From Nitrospirota bacterium (lineage in GTDB: Bacteria; Nitrospirota; Nitrospiria; Nitrospirales; UBA8639): a stretch of 8,503 nt of DNA. Shown one piece after another: positions 1 through 5,917 of this stretch (the first letter of the stretch is position 1; each line of letters begins with the position of its first letter). The DNA is taken from the NCBI GenBank assembly GCA_029879555.1, contig JAOUQB010000084.1, positions 1-8,503 on the forward strand, written 5' to 3'. Below the pieces are notes generated by a model. The model had not been told where the DNA came from. It saw nothing but the letters and a program-made list of their open reading frames with translations, and did no database searches. Made by a program: the position numbers and the translations under genes.

Positions 1-477
1 AGGCGTTTGCCTCATAGCTCGAACTTCCTGAGGATCACGAAGTTGTCGCAATCCCTGAATTGTCGCTCGTACGGCATTAAAAGGATTCCCCCGCCCTAGC
101 GTTTTTGCCACAATATTTTTGGTACCCGCCACCTCCAGCAGTGACCGTACCGCCCCTCCAGCAATGATCCCTGTTCCTTGCTTTGCTGGCTTTAACATGA
201 TGTGCTCACCACCAAAATGCCCATGCACTTCATGAGGAATGGAATTTGACTTCAAGGGAATATGTATAAGATTTTTCTTTGCATGCTCAACAGCTTTCGC
301 AATTGCCGACGGAACCTCCGCTGCTTTACCTTTGCCGATTCCCACCCAGCCCTCTCCATCACCAACCACCACCAGAGCTGAGAATGAAAACCGCTTCCCA
401 CCCTTAACCACCTTCGAGACCCGATTAATTACCACCGGCTTGTCTTTTAAATTAAGTTCTTCAACATTGACCCTCAC
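1..477 (-). CDS. rpsE: 30S ribosomal protein S5, 3' end cut by window edge
   Basis: S5 sits at the 30S mRNA entrance and helps decoding fidelity and translocation; its N-terminal loop is the classic site of spectinomycin resistance. The 159 codons present cover nearly the whole protein (E. coli S5 is 167 residues). The N-terminal double-stranded-RNA-binding-like domain contains INRVSKVVKGG (residues about 17-27) and ALVVVGDGEGWVGIGKGKA (about 34-52). The C-terminal domain contains GTGIIAGGAVR and NPFNAVRATIQGL. The start is taken as GTG at 477: the frame is open upstream to a stop at 598-600 but holds no ATG, GTG or TTG there, and AAGGA lies 9 nt before the GTG. The resulting N terminus, MRVNVEELNLKDK, is typical of S5 in some deep Gram-negative phyla. 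It follows rplR after 44 nt. The last ten or so residues lie outside the window. Confidence 0.96.
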   Translation of the reverse strand, partial: MRVNVEELNLKDKPVVINRVSKVVKGGKRFSFSALVVVGDGEGWVGIGKGKAAEVPSAIAKAVEHAKKNLIHIPLKSNSIPHEVHGHFGGEHIMLKPAKQGTGIIAGGAVRSLLEVAGTKNIVAKTLGRGNPFNAVRATIQGLRQLRDPQEVRAMRQTP

Positions 478-491
478 AGGCGTGAATCCTT
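478..491 (-). promoter_or_regulatory. Ribosome-binding site deciding the GTG start of rpsE
   Basis: AAGGA at 487-491 (read on the minus strand) is followed by a 9-nt spacer and GTG at 477. Purine-rich GGGGAAGGG just upstream strengthens it. No other standard start codon exists in this frame upstream, so the site fixes the S5 start. Confidence 0.7.
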
Positions 492-507
492 CCCTTCCCC
501 GAAAAAT

Positions 508-521
508 GGGAATTGGTTCCC
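508..521 (-). other. Small hairpin plus U-run between rplR and rpsE
   Basis: Directly after the rplR stop, the transcript reads GGGAA-CCAA-TTCCC: perfect 5-bp arms with a 4-nt loop. It is followed by ATTTTT at 502-507. The layout resembles a very short intrinsic terminator or attenuator, but the stem is too short to be convincing, and rpsE must still be expressed downstream. It could equally be a chance structure. Confidence 0.3.
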
Positions 522-887
522 TTAGAATTTTAGTCCGGCTGAACGCGCCGCGTCCGCCAAAGCCTTGACCCGACCGTGATACAATCTTCCGCCACGATCA
601 AAAACCACTAATTCAACTGGAATCGCCTTTGCTCGTTCCGCAATGGTTTGCCCTACAATCTTTGCCGCCTCCACACCTCCCCCATCTTTAATCCGATCTT
701 TCAATCCAGGATCACATGTGGAGGCCGAGACAAGCGTTCTCCCGGCGACATCATCAATTATCTGTGCATAGATATGAGCATTACTTCGAAAAACACTTAA
801 CCTAGGCCGAGAAGACAGCCCAACAATACGAAGACGAACCCTTCGGCTCCGCCTACCCAACCGCTTTCGTTTTTCTTGAATATTCAC
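522..887 (-). CDS. rplR: 50S ribosomal protein L18
   Basis: L18 binds 5S rRNA together with L5 and places it in the central protuberance of the 50S subunit. The protein is 121 residues (E. coli 117). It has the basic N-terminal tail (residues 5-20, [11 protein letters not shown]), [20 protein letters not shown] (about 27-46), then LVSAST, and the conserved C terminus [20 protein letters not shown] ending GLKF. The start is GTG at 887, preceded by AAGGGG (893-898) with a 5-nt spacer; that ribosome-binding site overlaps the stop of rplF, so translation is probably coupled to L6. The gap to rplF is only 9 nt, and rpsE follows 44 nt after its TAA stop. Confidence 0.98.
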   Translation of the reverse strand: MNIQEKRKRLGRRSRRVRLRIVGLSSRPRLSVFRSNAHIYAQIIDDVAGRTLVSASTCDPGLKDRIKDGGGVEAAKIVGQTIAERAKAIPVELVVFDRGGRLYHGRVKALADAARSAGLKF

Positions 888-896
888 GAGTGCCCC

Positions 897-1436
897 TTAT
901 TTTTTCCCAGCCTTGCCGGCCTTTTTCAGAAGTTCTTCACCAACATACTTAATGCCTTTATGCTTATACACATCAGGAATTTTCAACTCTCTAATTTGTG
1001 CAGCAACCTGTGAAACAACACGCTTATCAATTCCCTTAAGTGAGATCAACGTTTGCTTGTCTACCGTAGCCTTGACTCCCTGGGGGATTTTCAACAATAC
1101 GGGATGAGCATACCCAACTGTAAAACTTAAATCATTGCCTTGAAGCTGCGCCCGATACCCCACACCCATCACCTCAAGGTCCCTCTGGTAACCTTCCTTC
1201 ACTCCAACAATTTGATTTGAAATTTCCGCTCTGGTCAGACCATGCATTGCCCGTAAAGTAACCGTGTTGTCCGTACGTGCAAGAGACACCGATCCAGCTT
1301 CTACTTTCGCGGTAATTCCAGGAGTCAAAGCCCACTCCAATTGCCCGAGAGGGCCCTTCACTAATACCTGAGCCTCATTCACTTTTACTTCCACACCAGA
1401 TGGAATCGGTATAAGTTTTTTCCCAATCCTCGACAT
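897..1436 (-). CDS. rplF: 50S ribosomal protein L6
   Basis: L6 is a two-domain protein near the sarcin-ricin loop and the L7/L12 stalk base, where elongation factors dock. The 179-residue product (E. coli 177) starts MSRIGKKLIPIPSGVEV and continues with the VKGPLGQL motif. The two repeated alpha/beta domains meet around residue 80, and GYQRDLEVMGVGYRAQ opens the second. The C-terminal rRNA-binding signature PDVYKHKGIKYVGE is present before a lysine-rich tail, KKAGKAGKK. ATG at 1436 is preceded by TAGGA with 5 nt spacing. The gene lies 49 nt after rpsH and 9 nt before rplR. Nothing is missing compared with the family. Confidence 0.98.
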   Translation of the reverse strand: MSRIGKKLIPIPSGVEVKVNEAQVLVKGPLGQLEWALTPGITAKVEAGSVSLARTDNTVTLRAMHGLTRAEISNQIVGVKEGYQRDLEVMGVGYRAQLQGNDLSFTVGYAHPVLLKIPQGVKATVDKQTLISLKGIDKRVVSQVAAQIRELKIPDVYKHKGIKYVGEELLKKAGKAGKK

Positions 1437-1485
1437 AATTATCCTATTAATTGCAGCTGAACACGTTTACAAATAAAGTTGGGAC

Positions 1486-1890
1486 CTACCACACATGACA
1501 TAACACTTCACCGCCTACTTCCATCGTGCGACATTGCTCATCGGTGAGGAGCCCGCGATTAGTTGTAAGAATGGCCATCCCTAGACCCTTCATGACTCTT
1601 GGGACTTCCCCCTTTCCTGCATACACTCGGCATCCAGGCTTACTGATTCGCTTAATTCCCGTAATAAAAGATTGCTTTTGGCGACCAGGGGCATATCGCA
1701 AAGCCACCTCCAAAGTTGGATGAACCTCTGTAGTGACCGTACGATAATCACGGATAAATCCCTCTTCTTTGAAAATCCGAAGTATCTCACCCTTTACACG
1801 GGAGGATGGAATCTTGACCAGATCATGGCCACGACGACCAGCATTTTGTATTCGCACAAATAAATCTGCGATTGGATCAGTCATCGACAT
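1486..1890 (-). CDS. rpsH: 30S ribosomal protein S8
   Basis: S8 is a primary 16S rRNA binder in the central domain (helix 21 region). In E. coli it is also the repressor of its own spc operon, binding mRNA near the start of the L5 gene; whether that holds here cannot be seen. The protein is 134 residues and starts MSMTDPIADLFVRIQNAG, very like the E. coli start. It has IPSSRVKGEILRIFKEEGFI (about 27-46), ISKPGCRVY (82-90) and the C-terminal signature GGEVLCHVW. The usual TSxG rRNA-contact motif near residue 110 reads TTNRG, so the normal serine is replaced by asparagine. ATG at 1890 has AAAAGGGG 9 nt upstream; the internal ATG at 1884 fits that site less well. The stop is TAG. Confidence 0.98.
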   Translation of the reverse strand: MSMTDPIADLFVRIQNAGRRGHDLVKIPSSRVKGEILRIFKEEGFIRDYRTVTTEVHPTLEVALRYAPGRQKQSFITGIKRISKPGCRVYAGKGEVPRVMKGLGMAILTTNRGLLTDEQCRTMEVGGEVLCHVW

Positions 1891-1915
1891 GAAAGGAAAC
1901 CCCTTTTCGAATAGC

Positions 1916-1929
1916 TTTTGATATCAAAA
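1916..1929. repeat. 14-bp perfect palindrome in the rpsN-rpsH spacer
   Basis: TTTTGATATCAAAA is a perfect 14-bp palindrome within the longest spacer of the window (64 nt, 1891-1954), 25 nt before the rpsH start. As RNA it could form only a weak 5-bp stem with an AUAU loop. It might be an operator-like DNA site or simply chance in AT-rich sequence. No promoter elements were recognised next to it. Confidence 0.3.
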
Positions 1930-1954
1930 TTGCTCATAAAATCAGGACACAGCC

Positions 1955-2140
1955 TCACCAACTAGATTTAGTGACCCCTGGAATATCCCCACGCAAACTC
2001 AAGAATCGAAAACAGATACGACACATTCTAAAACGTCGGAGAAATCCCCTCACCCGTCCACAACAAGGACATCGGTTATATTGGCGGCATGAAAATTTCG
2101 GTTCACGCTTTGCCTTATTTTTAAGTGCTAGCCTTGACAC
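1955..2140 (-). CDS. rpsN: 30S ribosomal protein S14, zinc-binding type (type Z)
   Basis: S14 is a late-assembling protein of the 30S head that packs against S3, S10 and S19. At 61 residues it is the short zinc form (the zinc-free form in E. coli is 101). The zinc knuckle is complete: C24-x2-C27 and C40-x2-C43, in NRCPCCGR and RMCRICF. Two further cysteines, C18 and C26, lie close to it. The C terminus [13 protein letters not shown] is typical. The start is GTG at 2140, supported by a strong GGAGG (2150-2154) with a 9-nt spacer. It follows rplE after 21 nt, within the coupled L14-L24-L5-S14 block, and its stop is TGA. Start codon confidence is good; identity is certain. Confidence 0.97.
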   Translation of the reverse strand: MSRLALKNKAKREPKFSCRQYNRCPCCGRVRGFLRRFRMCRICFRFLSLRGDIPGVTKSSW

Positions 2141-2156
2141 TGCTACTCCCCTCCCT
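2141..2156 (-). promoter_or_regulatory. Strong ribosome-binding site for the GTG start of rpsN
   Basis: The transcript reads GGGAGGGGAG between the rplE stop and the rpsN GTG, with GGAGG at 2150-2154 nine nucleotides from the start. This is the best Shine-Dalgarno match in the window and makes the GTG start credible. Confidence 0.75.
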
Positions 2157-2161
2157 ATCTC

Positions 2162-2788
2162 TTAGGATGCGCGAAAAGGCATTCCTAGGTGAGCCAATAA
2201 AGCTTTGGCCTCGTCATTACGCTTGGCCGTTGTGACAAAAGTAATGTCCATTCCATGAATAGAGGCAATATCATCATATTTAATTTCCGGAAAGGTCAAT
2301 TGCTCCTTAAGACCTAATGTGTAATTTCCTCGACCATCAAAAGCTTTAGGGGAAATTCCACGAAAATCACGGATTCTAGGCAAGGCAACCGACACCAATC
2401 GGTCCATAAACTCATGCATGCGAGTGCCCCTCAAGGTCACCTTAACTCCAATAGGAATTCCTTCGCGTAACTTGAATCCGGCAATTGCTTTTTTTGCCCG
2501 GGTCAACACAGGCTTTTGCCCAGTAATTTGTTCTAATTCTCCAGCAGCACTCTCAAGCAATTTTACGTTTTGAACGGCTTCACCCATTCCAACATTTAAG
2601 ACGATTCGTTCAATTCTAGGAACCTGCATAGGGTTTGTATAGCCAAATTCCCTCATCATGACTGGCAAGACTTTTTCTTGAAACATCAACTTTAACCGAG
2701 GAACATAATTCTTCGGTGCCACAGCCGTAAACTCTGGAGTCTTCTCTTTTGATTTACCGGTTTCTTTTGATAGTGATTTAGACTTCAT
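2162..2788 (-). CDS. rplE: 50S ribosomal protein L5
   Basis: L5 binds 5S rRNA with L18 in the central protuberance, touches the P-site tRNA elbow and forms bridge B1b with the 30S head. The 208-residue reading is longer than usual (E. coli 179). The family core starts around residue 28 with [16 protein letters not shown]. It includes [70 protein letters not shown] and KEQLTFPEI. Residues 1-26 are an extra Lys/Ser/Thr/Glu-rich stretch. ATG at 2788 overlaps the rplX stop by one base (TAATG) and lacks a Shine-Dalgarno, which suggests re-initiation coupling. An alternative is GTG at 2722, giving [11 protein letters not shown] and 186 residues, but that too has only a weak upstream GAG. Identity is certain; the start is not. 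Confidence 0.96.
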   Translation of the reverse strand: MKSKSLSKETGKSKEKTPEFTAVAPKNYVPRLKLMFQEKVLPVMMREFGYTNPMQVPRIERIVLNVGMGEAVQNVKLLESAAGELEQITGQKPVLTRAKKAIAGFKLREGIPIGVKVTLRGTRMHEFMDRLVSVALPRIRDFRGISPKAFDGRGNYTLGLKEQLTFPEIKYDDIASIHGMDITFVTTAKRNDEAKALLAHLGMPFRAS

Positions 2789-3120
2789 TAGCTTTTATCC
2801 AATACTTCCGAAGGAGCCTTTTGGTACACACGAACCTTACGGCCATCGTCAAACGTCTTCATCTGCACGCGAGAAGGTTTTTGGATCGACTCACAATAGG
2901 CCATCACATTGGAAATAGCCATTGCACCCTCTCGTTCTAGGATCCCACCCTGCTTATTTTTAGCATTAGGCTTGGTATGTCGCTTGATCAGATTTAATTT
3001 CTCCACAGTGACGCGGCCGCTCTTCGTGAGCACCTCTAACACCTTCCCCGTCTTGCCTCGCTCTTTCCCAGCAACCACCATGACCATATCGCCTTTTTTT
3101 ATTCGATATTTTCCAACCAT
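2788..3120 (-). CDS. rplX: 50S ribosomal protein L24
   Basis: L24 initiates 50S assembly by binding the 5' region of 23S rRNA, and it lies near the peptide tunnel exit. The product is 110 residues (E. coli 104). A KOW motif covers about residues 8-35 ([20 protein letters not shown], then [17 protein letters not shown]). LIKRHTKPN and [16 protein letters not shown] follow. A single cysteine remains in the segment [12 protein letters not shown] where many relatives carry CxxC pairs, so this is the non-zinc form. Three in-frame starts compete: GTG 3129, ATG 3126 and ATG 3120. ATG 3120 is chosen because AGGTGAT (3125-3131), complementary to the 16S rRNA tail, is correctly placed only for it. The TAA stop overlaps the rplE start. 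Confidence 0.96.
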   Translation of the reverse strand: MVGKYRIKKGDMVMVVAGKERGKTGKVLEVLTKSGRVTVEKLNLIKRHTKPNAKNKQGGILEREGAMAISNVMAYCESIQKPSRVQMKTFDDGRKVRVYQKAPSEVLDKS

Positions 3121-3131
3121 ACCCATCACCT
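3121..3131 (-). promoter_or_regulatory. Ribosome-binding site for rplX overlapping the rplN stop
   Basis: AGGTGAT at 3125-3131 overlaps the TAG stop of rplN and matches the distal part of the anti-Shine-Dalgarno complement (AAGGAGGTGATC). With GGGT as spacer it points to ATG 3120. The GTG at 3129 and ATG at 3126 lie inside the site itself and so are less likely starts. Confidence 0.55.
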
Positions 3132-3498
3132 AAATAACCTCAGGGGCTAGAGAAATAATTTTCATATATTTTTTCTTCCGCAATTCCCTGGCCACTGGGC
3201 CAAAAATACGAGTCCCAACAGGATCCCCCTGGGCGTTCACCAACACACAGGCATTTCGGTCAAATTTTATATGGGATCCATCTTCTCGCCGTGAACCCTT
3301 CTTAGTCCGAACAATCACGGCTTTCATGACATCCCCCTTCTTGACACCCGCCCGCGGGATGGCCTCTCGAACAGACACAACAATCAAGTCACCCAAGGAC
3401 CCATATCGCCGCTTAGTTCCGCCTAGCACATGAAAGCAACGAACGCTTTTGGCCCCTGAATTGTCCGCAACATCAAGATACGTATAAATTTGAATCAT
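3130..3498 (-). CDS. rplN: 50S ribosomal protein L14
   Basis: L14 sits at the subunit interface, binds 23S rRNA with L19 and L3, and forms bridges B5 and B8; it is also the docking site of the silencing factor RsfS. The 122-residue product (E. coli 123) contains [14 protein letters not shown] (8-21), [20 protein letters not shown], the signature [30 protein letters not shown] and [13 protein letters not shown] near the C terminus, ending SLAPEVI. ATG at 3498 is firm because an in-frame TAA lies two codons upstream. The nearest AAGGA (3513-3517) is 14 nt away, a long spacing. In E. coli this gene opens the spc operon; here only 46 nt separate it from rpsQ, with no clear terminator or promoter, so S10 and spc appear to be one unit. 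Confidence 0.98.
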   Translation of the reverse strand: MIQIYTYLDVADNSGAKSVRCFHVLGGTKRRYGSLGDLIVVSVREAIPRAGVKKGDVMKAVIVRTKKGSRREDGSHIKFDRNACVLVNAQGDPVGTRIFGPVARELRKKKYMKIISLAPEVI

Positions 3499-3544
3499 GG
3501 CTTAATTCTAAATCCTTAACTGAAATCAGAAAATACATTTACAG

Positions 3545-3811
3545 TCAGGTGGCAGCTTCTTTCCCACAAACCTCAGCTATTCGCCAACTTTTGCTCTTAC
3601 TGATTGGACGAGAATATACTAACTTGACCTGATCACCAACTTTACATTGGCTTTGTTCATCATGAGCTTTCATCTTTGTTTTTCGCCTGAGCACTTTCCC
3701 ATAAAGAGAATGCCGCTCAATTCGAATCACCTCAACCACGACAGTTTTCTGCATTTTATTACTGACAACTTTCCCAAAAAGGGCCCGTGGGACTGATCTA
3801 GTTTGTGTCAT
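3545..3811 (-). CDS. rpsQ: 30S ribosomal protein S17
   Basis: S17 is an OB-fold primary binder of the 16S rRNA 5' domain, needed early in 30S assembly. The 88-residue protein (E. coli 84) has GKVVSNKMQKTVVVEVIRIERH in its first strands, then the loop YGKVLRRKTKMKAHDE, and CKVGDQVKLVYSRPISKSKSWRI, the family signature. The frame is open further upstream to a TTG at 3832, but ATG 3811 is chosen: the extra residues (MQESCSF) do not resemble S17, and the AGGA at 3825-3828 would lie inside that longer version. The spacing to ATG is 13 nt, somewhat long. It follows rpmC after 36 nt and has a TGA stop. Confidence 0.97.
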   Translation of the reverse strand: MTQTRSVPRALFGKVVSNKMQKTVVVEVIRIERHSLYGKVLRRKTKMKAHDEQSQCKVGDQVKLVYSRPISKSKSWRIAEVCGKEAAT

Positions 3812-3847
3812 AAATGAGCAACTTTCCTGCAAAACAGCAAAAATCCA

Positions 3848-4033
3848 TCAAACCTTCTGTCGAATAATCGTGTGAACTCGTGCAATATTTCGCTTAGCTT
3901 CTCGAATTTTCATGGGATTTTCCATTCGACCCATGGCCAACTGACTCCTAAAATGAAACAATTCTTGCTTTAGTTGCGCGATTTTTTCACTGAGTTCAGT
4001 TTTTTCTAAATTTCTTAATTGATCCAAATCCAT
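3848..4033 (-). CDS. rpmC: 50S ribosomal protein L29
   Basis: L29 is a small helical protein beside L23 at the nascent-peptide exit, where trigger factor and the signal recognition particle dock. The 61-residue product (E. coli 63) is a two-helix hairpin. The first helix is LSEKIAQLKQELFHFRSQLA; the turn is GRMENPMK; the second helix is IREAKRNIARVHTIIRQK, matching the family's R-x2-IARx3-ll pattern. ATG at 4033 is preferred over an in-frame TTG at 4048 because GAAGG (4042-4046) lies 8 nt before the ATG and overlaps the TTG. It starts 21 nt after the rplP stop, so the two are probably translated together. The stop is TGA. Confidence 0.95.
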   Translation of the reverse strand: MDLDQLRNLEKTELSEKIAQLKQELFHFRSQLAMGRMENPMKIREAKRNIARVHTIIRQKV

Positions 4034-4046
4034 AATGTTTGCCTTC
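4034..4046 (-). promoter_or_regulatory. Ribosome-binding site deciding the rpmC start
   Basis: GAAGG at 4042-4046 is followed by an 8-nt spacer and ATG 4033. Because it overlaps the in-frame TTG at 4046-4048, it argues for the shorter 61-residue L29. Confidence 0.65.
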
Positions 4047-4054
4047 AAAACAGA

Positions 4055-4477
4055 CTAAAGTACTGGGATGTCTCCGCGCACAACAAATTTTGTTAAGACG
4101 GGTAACTTGTGACCCGCCAAACGCAAAGCCTCTTCTGCTACCTCTCTCGTTACGTCATCCATTTCAAATAAGATTCTTCCAGACTTCACCACCGCTACCC
4201 AATACTCTGGGTTACCCTTACCCTTACCCATTCGAACCTCTGCGGGCTTTTTGGTAATAGGTTTATCCGGGAAAATTCTTGTCCAAATACGGCCTCCACG
4301 CTTTACATGACGAGTCATGGCAATACGTGCCGCCTCTATTTGCCTCGCGGTAATACGTCCTGGCTCCATAGCCTTAAGACCATAGAGACCATGGGAGACT
4401 TCCCCGCCGCGGTAAGCCTTTCCCCGCATACGCCCCTTATGAACCTTACGAAACTTTATACGTTTCGGCGCTAGCAT
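4055..4477 (-). CDS. rplP: 50S ribosomal protein L16
   Basis: L16 lies between the peptidyl transferase centre and the central protuberance and helps place A-site tRNA; it is a target of evernimicin/avilamycin resistance mutations. The 140-residue product (E. coli 136) starts [19 protein letters not shown]. It carries the signatures [20 protein letters not shown] (42-61), [20 protein letters not shown] (63-82) and [20 protein letters not shown]. Arg82 aligns with E. coli Arg81, the residue hydroxylated by YcfD/RoxA; whether this organism modifies it cannot be told. ATG at 4477 is preceded by GGAG (4488-4491) with a 10-nt spacer. It lies 33 nt after rpsC and 21 nt before rpmC. Confidence 0.98.
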   Translation of the reverse strand: MLAPKRIKFRKVHKGRMRGKAYRGGEVSHGLYGLKAMEPGRITARQIEAARIAMTRHVKRGGRIWTRIFPDKPITKKPAEVRMGKGKGNPEYWVAVVKSGRILFEMDDVTREVAEEALRLAGHKLPVLTKFVVRGDIPVL

Positions 4478-4510
4478 TGTCGGAATTCTCCAAAAAAATA
4501 ATACAAGATT

Positions 4511-5176
4511 CTACAGGAAACCAAGAGATGGCTCAGTCTTTTCAAGGGAAGGGATCTGGGCGTCCCCTTTATAAATCCATGCCTTAACCCCTATTTGCCC
4601 CATAGCCGTCTTGGCTTCGGCAAAACCATACTCCACATCCGCCCGCAAGGTATGCAGCGGGACCCGACCCTCACGATACCATTCCGTCCTCGCAATCTCG
4701 TGTCCGCCTAAACGACCAGCACAATAGACCTTAATCCCCAAAGCACCCAAACGAAGGGCTGACGCCACACTTCGTTTCAATGCTCGCCGAAATGACACCC
4801 GCTTTTCTAATTGGGTCGCAATATTCTCTGCAACTAATTGTGCATCAATCTCTGGCTTTTTGATTTCTTTTACGGTAACGAAGACCTCACTCCCGTACTC
4901 CTTTTCAAGCGAAGCCTTCAGCTTGTCAACCTCTGCACCCTTTCGCCCAATAATAATTCCTGGTCTAGCCGTATGAATAATCAATTTCAATTGATTCCCT
5001 GAACGTTCGATTTCGACGCTAGAAATTCCTGCATGATAAAGCCTCTTCTTCACCACATCTCGGATAGCTAAGTCCTGATGCAGAAGCTTGGCATAATCCT
5101 TTTTGGCATACCACCGAGAACGCCAGGTACGCGTATACCCCAATCGAAATCCATACGGATGGGTCTTCTGCCCCAT
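4511..5176 (-). CDS. rpsC: 30S ribosomal protein S3
   Basis: S3 lines the mRNA entry tunnel with S4 and S5 and contributes to mRNA helicase activity. The 221-residue product (E. coli 233) starts [21 protein letters not shown] type II KH domain spans about residues 39-107, with its GxxG loop as GRKG at 77-80 inside [14 protein letters not shown]. The C-terminal S3 domain has [40 protein letters not shown] and [19 protein letters not shown], then [13 protein letters not shown] at 5176 has GGAG (5185-5188) 8 nt upstream. The 50-nt spacer from rplV holds a small hairpin just before that site. The C-terminal tail is short, but within the family range. Confidence 0.98.
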   Translation of the reverse strand: MGQKTHPYGFRLGYTRTWRSRWYAKKDYAKLLHQDLAIRDVVKKRLYHAGISSVEIERSGNQLKLIIHTARPGIIIGRKGAEVDKLKASLEKEYGSEVFVTVKEIKKPEIDAQLVAENIATQLEKRVSFRRALKRSVASALRLGALGIKVYCAGRLGGHEIARTEWYREGRVPLHTLRADVEYGFAEAKTAMGQIGVKAWIYKGDAQIPSLEKTEPSLGFL

Positions 5177-5194
5177 GAATTACTCTCCCTTACT

Positions 5195-5212
5195 TATCCC
5201 CAAAAAGGGATA
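5195..5212 (-). other. Hairpin in the rplV-rpsC spacer, just before the rpsC ribosome-binding site
   Basis: The transcript reads TATCCC-TTTTTG-GGGATA: perfect 6-bp arms around a 6-nt loop. It ends 6 nt before the GGAG of rpsC and is followed by purines, not a U-run, so it is not an intrinsic terminator. It may modulate S3 initiation or mRNA decay, or be incidental. Confidence 0.45.
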
Positions 5213-5226
5213 CCTTTAATTTTTTG

Positions 5227-5565
5227 CTATTGAATTGGACCAACCACAATGGTGATGTGGCTCGTTCGCTTCTTTATCGGACTTGCCCTGCCTTGCGCAC
5301 GAGGCTGGAACCTCTTGAGAACAGCTCCTCCATCTACAAATGCCTGGGAGATCTTGAGGGTTTCAGGCTCTCCTAAATCTTTATGCCCCGCATTGGCGAC
5401 TGCCGAGAACAGCAACTGCTCAACCACTCTTGCCGCTGATCGAGGAGTATACCTCAAAAGGGCCAAAGCCTCAGCCGCATTTCGACCTCTGACCATATCT
5501 ACGATCAGCCTTGCTTTCCGAGGCGCCATTCGTACGTGTCTTAATATTGCTTTTACTTCAGCCAT
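5227..5565 (-). CDS. rplV: 50S ribosomal protein L22
   Basis: L22 touches all six domains of 23S rRNA, and its long beta hairpin reaches into the exit tunnel next to the macrolide site and the arrest-peptide sensor. The 112-residue product (E. coli 110) has HVRMAPRKARLIVDMVRG (10-27), the helix ARVVEQLLFSAVANAGH (45-61), and the hairpin at about 80-104 with LKRFQPRAQGRASPIKKRTS, then HITIVV. The hairpin tip shows no deletion or insertion of the kind known from macrolide-resistant mutants. ATG at 5565 has only a weak purine stretch (AGAGAT) upstream. It lies 52 nt after rpsS and has a TAG stop. A 116-codon open frame on the opposite strand here is a shadow. Confidence 0.98.
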   Translation of the reverse strand: MAEVKAILRHVRMAPRKARLIVDMVRGRNAAEALALLRYTPRSAARVVEQLLFSAVANAGHKDLGEPETLKISQAFVDGGAVLKRFQPRAQGRASPIKKRTSHITIVVGPIQ

Positions 5566-5617
5566 TGTTATCTCTACTCTTTCAATAATCCCAACCTAGA
5601 AATTCATTAAAATTTCA

Positions 5618-5905
5618 CTACTTTAAGGCCATACTTTTTTCACTTCTAGCAGCACTATGGCCCTTAAAAAGCCTTGTGGGAGAAAATTCCCCCAATTTAT
5701 GGCCCACCATATTGTCGCTTACAAATACCGGAATAAATTTCTTTCCATTATGAACAGCAAAGGTCAAACCAATCATATCCGGAGTCACCGTAGAACGACG
5801 AGACCACGTTTTGATGACCCTTGACTCCCTTGCCTCTCTAGCCCTCTCAACCTTCTTAAGAAGATGCTCATCAACAAATGGACCTTTATGAATTGACCTT
5901 GGCAT
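5618..5905 (-). CDS. rpsS: 30S ribosomal protein S19
   Basis: S19 forms a complex with S13 at the top of the 30S head and takes part in bridges to the central protuberance of the 50S. The 95-residue product (E. coli 92) begins [19 protein letters not shown]. It contains [20 protein letters not shown] (31-50), [20 protein letters not shown] and [12 protein letters not shown], all diagnostic. ATG at 5905 is preceded by GGGGGAG (5908-5914), very close to the start (2-4 nt, depending on pairing). It starts 12 nt after the rplB stop, so the pair is probably co-translated. The stop is TAG. Nothing is missing. Confidence 0.98.
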   Translation of the reverse strand: MPRSIHKGPFVDEHLLKKVERAREARESRVIKTWSRRSTVTPDMIGLTFAVHNGKKFIPVFVSDNMVGHKLGEFSPTRLFKGHSAARSEKSMALK

Positions 5906-5917
5906 CGCTCCCCCAAT

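Noticed and set aside
239..568. 109-codon plus-strand open frame
   Set aside because: It lies antisense to rpsE and the end of rplR, both unmistakable genes. Its protein is a low-complexity Thr/Pro/Ser string and resembles no family I know.
3812..3832. TTG-initiated N-terminal extension of S17
   Set aside because: It would add MQESCSF, unlike S17, and would place the AGGA inside the coding region; ATG 3811 gives the normal length.
4492..4510. T-rich run (transcript TATTATTTTTTT) after rpsC as a terminator
   Set aside because: No GC-rich inverted repeat precedes it, and it leads straight into the ribosome-binding site of rplP.
5249..5599. 116-codon plus-strand open frame, longest on that strand
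   Set aside because: It is fully antisense to rplV with its spacer; the codons mirror the L22 hairpin and helix. No Shine-Dalgarno was seen and the product is unrecognisable.
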